Shown piece after piece: positions 43,725-51,572 of a stretch of DNA of 64,000 bases (position 1 is the stretch's first letter; each line of letters opens with the position of its first letter). Position numbers and translations under genes: made by a program. Source of the DNA: Pseudomonas lini (GTDB lineage: Bacteria; Pseudomonadota; Gammaproteobacteria; Pseudomonadales; Pseudomonadaceae); contig NZ_OZ061318.1 in NCBI RefSeq assembly GCF_964063345.1, positions 4,712,001 through 4,776,000 on the forward strand, read 5' to 3'. Below the pieces are notes generated by a model, which saw only the letters and a program-made list of their open reading frames with translations, ran no database searches and was not told where the DNA came from.

Positions 43725-44639
43725 TCAGAGCAAACCTTGTTCCCCACAGGCTTTGATCACTTGCTCGCGAAGCCAGGTATTGGCGCTGTTCTGATCGCTG
43801 GCTTCGCTCCATTGCATGTCGAGAGTAAGTGCTGGCAAGCCATTCGGTGCTTCGCAATGACTGAATACCGCCTCATTGGCCAGCAGCGTTTGAATGCGCC
43901 GCGGTAGCGTCAGGATGAGGTCGGTGCCGGTGATCATCTTGAGGGCTGCTCTGTAGCTGTTGGATCGCTCGATAAGCTGTCGTTTGTGATCGACTCTATG
44001 GGTGTCGAAAGTCCTGTGCGGAGGGAGCACGTGACGATGTTCCATGAACGATCGCAAACTTGGGCGCAATTGCGGCGGTGTTGCGCGTTTATCGAAGACG
44101 TAAACCAGCTCGTCTTCAACCAGCCTGCGGGATTTGAAGCCAGTGTGGCTGTGTTGAGAATCGGAACCGAAGCAGATCACCAGATCGAGGCTGCCCTCGC
44201 GCAGTTCATCGACGGGCAGGGCGGTATCGAGTTTTTGCACATTGACGATCACTGGCAGGTTGGCGAAGTCGAAGTTCCTCAACAGCCGCGGCAATACCAG
44301 CAGTTCGAAGTATTCCGATACGCAAATGTTGAAGGTGACTGCTTTTAGAGTCGGATCAAAGGCTTGAGCTCCGGAATGGCAGAAGTTGATGCCTTCCAGA
44401 ATCTTCAGCACATGCTCGTGTATGGTGGTGGCTTTGTAGGTTGGACGCATTCCTGATCGGGTGTTGATGAACAAATCATCTTCGAAGCCGGTGCGCAGCT
44501 TTTTCAGCGAATAGCTGACGGTGGACTGGCTGACCCCGAGGGTTTCGGAGACGGCGGTGACGCTGCTTTGTTCATACACGGCGACGAACACCATGAGGTC
44601 CTGCATATCGAGCTTTCTAAGTAAATTGCTGTTAAGCAT
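43725..44639 (-). CDS. LysR-family regulator, cluster copy A
   Basis: A 304-residue LTTR when started at MLNSNLLRKLDMQDLMVFVA (44639), the same start as its neighbour; in-frame starts at 44648 and 44690 are possible. The DNA-binding helix is SVTAVSETLGVSQSTVSYSL. It is clearly paralogous to the gene at 44969-45904 through the whole length (both carry VLKILEGIN/KSIN, FNICVSEYFELL/FNICAPEYFELL and LTLPRRIQ). It is likely a regulator of the divergent biosynthetic operon. Confidence 0.87.
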   Translation of the reverse strand: MLNSNLLRKLDMQDLMVFVAVYEQSSVTAVSETLGVSQSTVSYSLKKLRTGFEDDLFINTRSGMRPTYKATTIHEHVLKILEGINFCHSGAQAFDPTLKAVTFNICVSEYFELLVLPRLLRNFDFANLPVIVNVQKLDTALPVDELREGSLDLVICFGSDSQHSHTGFKSRRLVEDELVYVFDKRATPPQLRPSLRSFMEHRHVLPPHRTFDTHRVDHKRQLIERSNSYRAALKMITGTDLILTLPRRIQTLLANEAVFSHCEAPNGLPALTLDMQWSEASDQNSANTWLREQVIKACGEQGLL

Positions 44640-44968
44640 CTGCCCCATCTCGATGAACTCCCTGTTCTGTTTTGAACGAGATCTATCCATAAAAGGATAA
44701 CGGAACGATAGTGCCAGGAGAATGCCTTGTAGGAAGCTTCATTGTCAGATGTGGGACACAACGTGTAGGTAACACGACCTGAGCACTCAATCGCCCAGCG
44801 AGTTCTGGCCCGGAGGGGCTTTCCGGGATTTTCTGGATCAGCGCGCACGGCTTGAAAGTGATCGGTATCAGCTGCCAGGCACTGAATACCCACCACCCAA
44901 GCGCTGAAGTTACACCCGGACACTTGGCTGCGGTCGGGTCCAGTAAAGCTATATGTTAGTAATTCTTA

Positions 44969-45904
44969 TTACAGAAAGCCGTCTTGTGCACACACGCTGA
45001 CAATTTGTTCGCGAAACCAGTTATTGGCGCTGTCTTGACCTGGTTTCTCGCTCCATAACATGTCCAGCGTGAAGTTCGGTAAACCCGTCGGCGGTTTGCA
45101 GTGGCTGAATCTGGCTTCATTACTGATCAGCATCTGGATGCGCCGAGGCAGAGTGAGAACGAAATCGGTCCCGGGGATCATGTTGAGTGCCGCAACGTAA
45201 CTATTGGCCCGTGCCACAATTTGGCGGGTGTAGTCCCATTTGCTGAGCCAGCCATCCACCATATTGGTGTCTGAAGTCCATGGTGTCGGGAAGATATGCT
45301 GGCGTGCGACAAAGGTGTCCAGGCTGAACTCGCCCTCTGGAGGCGCGAAGTTTTTATCGACGACGCAGACCAGGTCATCTTCCAGCAGTACTTGTGATTT
45401 CAGGTTTTTAGCGCCGTGATGAAAGTTGGGGCCGAAACAAATAACCAGATCGAAGCGGCCATCCATAAGTTCTTCATTAGGAATATCTCTGTGGAATTTC
45501 TGGATGTTTACAATGACCGGAAAGCTACTGCCGATAAAACGTTTTAATAAGTTTGGCAGTATCAGAAGTTCAAAATATTCAGGGGCGCAAATGTTAAAGG
45601 TGATCTCTTTTTGCGCTGGGTCGAATGAGTGGAATCCGGAATGGCATATGTTTATGGATTTCAGGATTTTGAGAACATGGCTGTACATCGTGGCGGCCTT
45701 GTGTGTTGGCCACATGCCATTGCGGGTATTGATGAAGAGCTCGTCGTCGAAACTCGTGCGCAGCTTTTTCAGGCAGTAACTCACCGTGGACTGGCTGACG
45801 CAAAGGGTTTCGGAGACCTCGGTGACGCTTCTTTGTTCATACACAGCCACGAAAACCATAAGATCCTGCATATCCAGTTTTCTTAGCAGATTGCTATTAA
45901 GCAT
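44969..45904 (-). CDS. LysR-family regulator, cluster copy B
   Basis: A 311-residue LTTR with AAGGAT before the ATG. Its helix is SVTEVSETLCVSQSTVSYCL. It faces away from the operon starting at 46077 across an AT-rich 172-bp gap, the usual arrangement for a LysR activator and its target. Copy A lies 279 bases downstream in tandem; both seem to derive from one duplication. The codons are more AT-rich than core genes. Confidence 0.88.
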   Translation of the reverse strand: MLNSNLLRKLDMQDLMVFVAVYEQRSVTEVSETLCVSQSTVSYCLKKLRTSFDDELFINTRNGMWPTHKAATMYSHVLKILKSINICHSGFHSFDPAQKEITFNICAPEYFELLILPNLLKRFIGSSFPVIVNIQKFHRDIPNEELMDGRFDLVICFGPNFHHGAKNLKSQVLLEDDLVCVVDKNFAPPEGEFSLDTFVARQHIFPTPWTSDTNMVDGWLSKWDYTRQIVARANSYVAALNMIPGTDFVLTLPRRIQMLISNEARFSHCKPPTGLPNFTLDMLWSEKPGQDSANNWFREQIVSVCAQDGFL

Positions 45905-46076
45905 AAAATCCTTCTCGGTGAAAATCCATGTGTGTCACTTTACGTCGTGTTTTGTGACAGGGTTGTTTATTTATATATTAGTGGAAGCAATTGGTTTTTT
46001 AAATAGTCTGTCGGAAATTTCCTCATATATTCTCATTTCACTTACAGAGAACCCTGAGCAGGGATAGGAGGGCGAA
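45905..46076. promoter_or_regulatory. Divergent control region of the biosynthetic operon
   Basis: An AT-rich 172-bp gap between LysR copy B and the first operon gene. It should hold both promoters and the LysR binding sites. TATATT-like boxes are present, but I cannot choose between them. Confidence 0.5.
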
Positions 46077-46694
46077 GTGTTGGTACGCGTCACGGAAAGT
46101 CAAACGCCGTTATGGATGCAGGCGACTGAAGTTGTGAAAGAAAAGTTTCGCAGCTCTTATAAGGCATCCGTAGAACCGAGCCCGCAGTATTTTGCGGTCA
46201 CCCAGGACAGTGAGGAACGGATTCTTTCTTGCGCCGGTATAACTTTTGCGGATGACCGCACACTGTTCTCGGAGCAATACCTGTCGCAACCGATAGAAAC
46301 GATTCTGTCCCAGCGTTTTGAAAAGATGATTGATCGGTCAGTTATTGCTGAGATAGGCAGTTTGATTTCTCATCATCTGACGGCCGGAATGATCATGGTC
46401 AACATGGTTCCGCTGTTGTCCTGGTGCATGGGGGCTCAATATTTGCTCTGCACCGTTACACCCCGGGTCCGGAAAATGATGGAAAGCTGCCAGATCGATT
46501 TCGAACCACTACTCACGGCGGACCCTCAGCGTCTGGCCGACGATGGTGGCAAGAACTGGGGTACCTACTACTCGAAATTACCCGTCACCGGTTTTATCCG
46601 TGTGGACCCGAAACGTTCGCGATTCGCCGCTATGACCCTCGGTACTTTGTTCACTCAGTTGCCGAGCAATTTGCCGGCGAGGGCGCAGTCATGA
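46077..46694 (+). CDS. Thermostable-hemolysin-family (GNAT-like) protein
   Basis: A 205-residue protein starting at GTG with AGGAGG five bases before. It shows the pattern of the thermostable hemolysin family (vibrio delta-VPH type): TLFSEQYLSQPIETIL, then VIAEIGSLISHHLTAGM, and NWGTYYSKLPVTGFIRV near the end. The fold is believed to be GNAT-like and close to acyl-transfer/autoinducer synthases; the hemolysin name is historical. It overlaps the ligase gene as ATGA and is first in the operon. Substrate unknown. Confidence 0.7.
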   Translation: MLVRVTESQTPLWMQATEVVKEKFRSSYKASVEPSPQYFAVTQDSEERILSCAGITFADDRTLFSEQYLSQPIETILSQRFEKMIDRSVIAEIGSLISHHLTAGMIMVNMVPLLSWCMGAQYLLCTVTPRVRKMMESCQIDFEPLLTADPQRLADDGGKNWGTYYSKLPVTGFIRVDPKRSRFAAMTLGTLFTQLPSNLPARAQS

Positions 46695-48259
46695 GCGGTC
46701 GTTTCATTGCCGATTTGCGGCTTGCGTTGCAGGTCAATCGCCAGAAGGTCTGTGCTATCGATTGTGCTCCGAGCGGCCTGGAACACGCCGCTGTCATGAC
46801 CTATGGTGAGCTGGAGTCCCGGGCGCTGAATCTGGCGGCAGAACTGCAGCGACGTTTCTCCACGGCGGCTCACGGCGACCACGTTGTACTGGGAATTGCG
46901 ACGCGTAACAGCAGTGACTGGCTGATTGCCGATCTGGCTTGCCTGTTTGCCGGAATTACCGCACTGCCTTTGCCGCTGGCATTCAGTCAGTCCCAGGCCG
47001 AGCACCTTGCCGAGCGTTGTGACGGATTTCTGGTGGATGCCGCGGGCGAGCGGACGCTGGCTGAACGGTGGATGCTGGACTTTCCCGACAGCCGCCTCAG
47101 ACGTATCGGCGAACCTGCCCTGGAGCAGCCGTTGTTGCGAGAGCCGGACGGCGATAGCGCCTGGATCTGCAAAATCATTCATACCTCTGGGACTACCAGC
47201 CGACCCAAGGGCGTGCGCCTGAGCACGGCGGCGGTGGGGGCGGTGTTGGCTTCACTGCGCCAGTGGATGCCGGTCGATGCCCATCGCAGCTACCTGTCAC
47301 TGGTGCCATTGAGCCTGCTGCTGGAGCAAGTGACTGCCGCGTATTTACCGCTGCTGGCCGGTGGGATCGTACATTTTCTGCCTGAAGGCGAGGCGCTGCT
47401 GGGGGAGCCGGGAACGTCACCGCAGCGTTTGATCGAATGGATTCTGCGGGTCGAACCGACGGCCTTGACGGTACCACCGGTGATGCTCAATCGCTTTCAC
47501 GAACTCTTGACCGAAGGTGGAGCGCAGGGTGAGCGCCTGTCTCGTTACCTGCATTCGGGGGTGCATATCACTTGCGGCGGCGCGGCCGTCAGCATCGATA
47601 TCCTGCATGCCCTCGCCGAGGACGGTATCCCGGTGTTCCAGGGTTACGGGCTCTCCGAGAACGCCTCGGTCGTCAGTATGAATACCGTGCAGCACCAACG
47701 TCTGGGCAGTGTGGGCAGGCCGTTGCCGCATGTTCAGGTGCGCATCGGCGCTGACCAGACCATTGAGGTCAAGAGCAGTTCGTTGTTCAGCGGCTACTCG
47801 GGCAAAGACCCGAGCGCCTGTTCGATGTCCGACGATGGCTGGATGGACACCGGGGATCTGGGGGAGCTGGATGCTGATGGCTTTCTCTATGTTCGCGGTC
47901 GCAAGAAAAATGTGATCTGCCTGCCCAATGGCCGCAACGTCAGCCCGGAGCAGGTCGAGTTGGAGTACCGCGAATATCCCGGTGTGCGCGATGCCGCTGT
48001 GTTTTTCGATGAGGCTCATGGTCTGGTGGCATTGTTGTGTGTTGAGTCGGCACCGGATCGCGATGAGCTGGCCAGTTGGTCAGCCCGGCGCTTTTCCGAT
48101 ATCGAGCGACCGAGCCGCCTGTGGTTGTTGACCAAGGACGATCCATTGCTCGAACAACTCTATACCGTCACCGGCCGTCCCAAACGCGCCGATATCGCTA
48201 CTGTTTTCGCCAATCTGCAAGGGAATGCATCTGATGAACACACCTGCCTATCACTGTGA
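46691..48259 (+). CDS. AMP-forming acyl/aryl-CoA ligase-like adenylating enzyme
   Basis: A 522-residue ANL-superfamily enzyme. It has the P-loop IHTSGTTSRPKGVRLS, the A5 motif GYGLSENASVVS and A7/A8 DTGDLGELDADGFLYVRGRKKN, and a short C-terminal domain. The start at 46691 (ATGA overlap with the previous gene) is preferred over the longer in-frame 46424, which lies inside that gene. It should activate a carboxylic acid with ATP. No carrier-protein domain is attached and no separate carrier gene was found nearby. Confidence 0.88.
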   Translation: MSGRFIADLRLALQVNRQKVCAIDCAPSGLEHAAVMTYGELESRALNLAAELQRRFSTAAHGDHVVLGIATRNSSDWLIADLACLFAGITALPLPLAFSQSQAEHLAERCDGFLVDAAGERTLAERWMLDFPDSRLRRIGEPALEQPLLREPDGDSAWICKIIHTSGTTSRPKGVRLSTAAVGAVLASLRQWMPVDAHRSYLSLVPLSLLLEQVTAAYLPLLAGGIVHFLPEGEALLGEPGTSPQRLIEWILRVEPTALTVPPVMLNRFHELLTEGGAQGERLSRYLHSGVHITCGGAAVSIDILHALAEDGIPVFQGYGLSENASVVSMNTVQHQRLGSVGRPLPHVQVRIGADQTIEVKSSSLFSGYSGKDPSACSMSDDGWMDTGDLGELDADGFLYVRGRKKNVICLPNGRNVSPEQVELEYREYPGVRDAAVFFDEAHGLVALLCVESAPDRDELASWSARRFSDIERPSRLWLLTKDDPLLEQLYTVTGRPKRADIATVFANLQGNASDEHTCLSL

Positions 48260-49115
48260 AAACCCCGACGTATCCATTATTGAACCGCGCCATTTCGCAA
48301 GCCTGGGCAAGGCCGAGCTGTACGACTTGCTGGGGCATTACGGTGTCGTCGTGTTACGTAACTGCATCCACAATGCCGAGGATTTCAGCGCCTATGTGAA
48401 GCAGAACAGCTCGCGGCTGAGCCTCGACCCGGCTCGGGTCATGGTCGGTGGAGCCGCGCAGCTGGTGGATGCGGGCCGCCAGGCGATCGGTCTGCATTGC
48501 GAGAATGGTAACTCGCCGTTCTGGCCGGACATCACCTGGTTCTATTGCCAGGAAGCACCGCGCACAGGCTCGCAAACCACCTTGTGCGACGGTGAGAAAG
48601 TACTGGCGAAGCTGTCACCCGCCTGCCGTACATTTTTCGAGAACAACCCGATTCGCTACAGCCGCACCGTTGCCGGCGACAAATGGCGCCGGCTGGTTTG
48701 CCACTATTCGCCTGCGCTCTCGGACCCGGCGGCGGTCGGGATCGAAGATCTGATGCAGATCATCGGCGACGATCCGCAGACACAGATCTCCTTCAATGCG
48801 TTTGATGATTCGATTCATTACGCCTTCAGTACCCCGGCGATTCTGGTCTCCGAATTCAGCCAGCGCCCAGCGTTTGCCAACAGCATTCTCGGGCCGTCCT
48901 TCAACTATGAAGTGCCGGTGATCGATACGTCGTCCGGGCAGCCCATTCCCGGCGAGTTCCTGCACGAAATCGCCGAGGTTTCCGCGCAATACACCTACCC
49001 CGTCGGCTGGCGTGACCATGACATGGTGATGATCGACAACCGTCGGGTCATGCATGGTCGTGAGGCCATCGTTGACGAGCGCCGCCGTATCTTCAATGCC
49101 CTGAGCTACCGCTGA
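48234..49115 (+). CDS. TauD/clavaminate-synthase-like Fe(II)/2-oxoglutarate oxygenase
   Basis: A 293-residue member of the TauD/CAS-like oxygenases. The metal motif is HxE rather than HxD (H88, E90 in IGLHCENGNSPFWPD), as in clavaminate synthase, with distal H274 and 2-oxoglutarate-binding R276 in NRRVMHGREAI. ATG 48234 is preferred over 48225 because AAGGGA is better spaced; both overlap the ligase end. It probably hydroxylates or desaturates an amino-acid-like intermediate of the pathway. Confidence 0.85.
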   Translation: MNTPAYHCENPDVSIIEPRHFASLGKAELYDLLGHYGVVVLRNCIHNAEDFSAYVKQNSSRLSLDPARVMVGGAAQLVDAGRQAIGLHCENGNSPFWPDITWFYCQEAPRTGSQTTLCDGEKVLAKLSPACRTFFENNPIRYSRTVAGDKWRRLVCHYSPALSDPAAVGIEDLMQIIGDDPQTQISFNAFDDSIHYAFSTPAILVSEFSQRPAFANSILGPSFNYEVPVIDTSSGQPIPGEFLHEIAEVSAQYTYPVGWRDHDMVMIDNRRVMHGREAIVDERRRIFNALSYR

Positions 49116-49124
49116 GACCTATTT

Positions 49125-50252
49125 ATGAAGACCCATAACAAACAGATCATTTCTGGTCAGTACGAGACGTATATCGACGGTGACGGTCGCCAGATAATCG
49201 ATCTGGCCGGCGGGTTTGGCTTTCAGGTGCCAGCGGTGATCGAGGCGGTCAGCCTTCAGGCGCAAAGCATGGGGCTGTCCAATCGGGTGCTGATGTCCGA
49301 CCCACTGATCGCTTTGTGCCGTCGCTTGGCCGAGTTGCTACCGCAGCCGCTGGTCAGCTCTTATGTGTGCAGCTCCGGCGATGAAGCATTCGAAGGCGCC
49401 TTGAAGCTGTGCAAAGGCCTCAAGCCCAAGGGTAAAACCATTGTCGTTGTCCAGGGCGGCGACTATGGCTCGCTGAGTTATGGACGTTGCCTCAGCACGC
49501 CGCAAGGCTATCTGGAAATGCAGCGTTTCCTGGGCTTCGAGCTCGTGGCGATCAGGCATGTCCGCGACCTGGATAAAGTGAACTGGAACGATTGCTTCGC
49601 GGTTTGCCACACCAGCACCGTGATTGATGGAGACGGTCGCTTGCGCCTGATAGAGCAGGTGCTACTCGATCACTTGTATGTCGCGGCGGCCAATGCGTCG
49701 GTGCCGGTCATCGCGGTTGATGTGCAAAGTTGTCTGGGGAGCCTGGGCACGCTGTTTGGTTTCCAGCGTTATCGCAATACCCCGGACATTGTGGTGTTGG
49801 GCGGCCCACTGGGCGGCAGCGCGATTCCTATCGGCACCTATACCTGCAGCGAACAGATGGCGTATCAGGTCTATGGACGCAGCAGCCCGGCGAAACATGG
49901 CAGTACCACCGCCGGCAACCCGATGGCTTGTGTGGCCGCCATGGCGGCACTGGATTATGTGCAGGCACATGACCTCCCCAGGCAGTGCCTCAGTAATGGC
50001 CAGATTCTGGCGCAAGCGCTCGCCTCATTCGGCGCTGTCGCCTGCGGTGCCTGGGTCAGCCTGCCGCTGCCAGACGACCTTAAACCCGCCGAATTGTGCG
50101 AGGAGCTTTATCAGCGTGGCGTCTATGTCAGTGCACCCCGTGGCCGCGAGTTGATTCTGCGTTGCCCGATCACCGCACGAGCCGAACACATCCAGCGCGC
50201 ATCCCGGATCATCAAGGAGATTTTGAGCCATGTCTTTAACCCTATCGCATGA
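49125..50252 (+). CDS. Class III aminotransferase homologue lacking the PLP lysine
   Basis: A 375-residue fold-type I protein resembling the next gene. At the site where that gene has the internal aldimine lysine (K258 in LSKGLTGG), this one reads VLGGPLGGS, aligning to Gly227. The Asp-Glu pair (ADEIQ) has become VDVQ. It keeps the cross-subunit segment KHGSTTAGNPMACVAAMAAL, which in class III dimers contributes phosphate contacts to the partner site. So it may be a structural or regulatory subunit rather than an enzyme. It starts 9 bases after the oxygenase and overlaps the next gene by 23. Confidence 0.8.
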   Translation: MKTHNKQIISGQYETYIDGDGRQIIDLAGGFGFQVPAVIEAVSLQAQSMGLSNRVLMSDPLIALCRRLAELLPQPLVSSYVCSSGDEAFEGALKLCKGLKPKGKTIVVVQGGDYGSLSYGRCLSTPQGYLEMQRFLGFELVAIRHVRDLDKVNWNDCFAVCHTSTVIDGDGRLRLIEQVLLDHLYVAAANASVPVIAVDVQSCLGSLGTLFGFQRYRNTPDIVVLGGPLGGSAIPIGTYTCSEQMAYQVYGRSSPAKHGSTTAGNPMACVAAMAALDYVQAHDLPRQCLSNGQILAQALASFGAVACGAWVSLPLPDDLKPAELCEELYQRGVYVSAPRGRELILRCPITARAEHIQRASRIIKEILSHVFNPIA

Positions 50253-51570
50253 ACAACTGCTGGATGATTGCCAGCGGCATTGGAGTGCCTCGGCGGCCAA
50301 GCTCTATCGCTTGGGTAAAACCAGCGTCGAAAAGGAAGCCGATGGCATCTATGTCACCGACCATGCCGGCAAGCGCTTTATCGACTGTGCATGCAGCTAT
50401 GGGGTGTTTATCGTCGGTCATCGCAATGCGATGGTGCGTGAGCAGGTACAGACCCAGTTGAACCAGATGGCCTGGGTTCCGGAAGGTCGGGTGCATCCGC
50501 TGCAAGGCGCATTGTCCGAGCGTCTTCGGAGTCTGGTGCCGGGTGATTGGGGGGACGTGCAATTCATGGTCTCGGGTGCCGAAGCCATCGAACAGAGCAT
50601 GCGTTATGTGCTCAAGGTGCAGCAGCACCGGCGCGGAATCGTGATAATGAGCGATTCCTATCACGGCAAGACGATGGCGGCGATGAGCATTCTCGGGCAA
50701 AAACAGCACCATCGCAGCTATGGCACCGCGGCCTCGGAAGTGACTTATGTGCCGTACGGTGATTTCGCTGCCTTGCAGAGAGCGGTTGGCGAAGGTGTGC
50801 GTGCGGTGTATGTCGAGCCGATTCTGGGGGGCGCCCACTTACAGGTTCCGCCCGTGGGTTACATGGCGAATATCCGCGCCCTGTGCGATGCCACTGACAC
50901 CTTGCTGGTGGCCGACGAAATCCAGACCGGTTTCGGCCGCTGTGGCAAGTGGTTCGCCGTGCAGTATGACGACATCGTGCCGGACATCATGATCCTCTCC
51001 AAAGGCCTGACAGGCGGCTACACCTCGTTTGCCTGCGCGATGTACAGCCAGCGACTGACCACGCAATACCCGCTGAGCGAGATCGAGCCTGACCAGCGGA
51101 CCAATGGCGGGCATCCGGTGGCGTGCGCCTCGGCGCTGGCCGCTATCGATTACATCGAGCAGCACAACCTGGTCGAGCAATCACGGATCAATGGCGGTTT
51201 GCTGCGCCATGGCCTGCAACGGCTGGCTCAGCGTTATCCGCAGATTGTCGAGGATGTGCCCGGTGTGGGCTTGATGACCGGCTTGCGTTTGCGCGGTTCG
51301 GTCTACGAAGCACTGATGAGCATGGAGTTGGGCAAGCGTGGCGTGCATGCCGGGCATTCCATGAATGAAAAAGCCGCGCACCCGGTTCTGCGGTTTTACC
51401 CGCCGCTGAACATCACGCCCGAAGCGCTTCGGCATGTCCTGACGATGACCGAGGAAGCCCTTGAGGCGATCGCCCGGCGTCCGAAGTTGGCGGTCAAGGC
51501 GTTTTCTCTGGTGGTCAGAAACATGTACCACATCCCCAACAAGCTACTGCGCAGCAAAGGAAAGCCCTGA
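50230..51570 (+). CDS. Class III PLP-dependent aminotransferase
   Basis: A 446-residue enzyme with all expected parts: SGAEAIEQSMRYVLK (PLP phosphate), SYHGKTMAAMSILG, VADEIQTGFGRCGKWF, LSKGLTGG with Lys258, and RTNGGHPVACASALAAIDY. It should transfer an amino group to or from an omega-amine, ornithine-like or oxo substrate; the exact partner is unclear. It is translationally coupled to the lysine-less homologue, suggesting a complex. Confidence 0.9.
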   Translation: MSLTLSHEQLLDDCQRHWSASAAKLYRLGKTSVEKEADGIYVTDHAGKRFIDCACSYGVFIVGHRNAMVREQVQTQLNQMAWVPEGRVHPLQGALSERLRSLVPGDWGDVQFMVSGAEAIEQSMRYVLKVQQHRRGIVIMSDSYHGKTMAAMSILGQKQHHRSYGTAASEVTYVPYGDFAALQRAVGEGVRAVYVEPILGGAHLQVPPVGYMANIRALCDATDTLLVADEIQTGFGRCGKWFAVQYDDIVPDIMILSKGLTGGYTSFACAMYSQRLTTQYPLSEIEPDQRTNGGHPVACASALAAIDYIEQHNLVEQSRINGGLLRHGLQRLAQRYPQIVEDVPGVGLMTGLRLRGSVYEALMSMELGKRGVHAGHSMNEKAAHPVLRFYPPLNITPEALRHVLTMTEEALEAIARRPKLAVKAFSLVVRNMYHIPNKLLRSKGKP

Positions 51571-51572
51571 GT

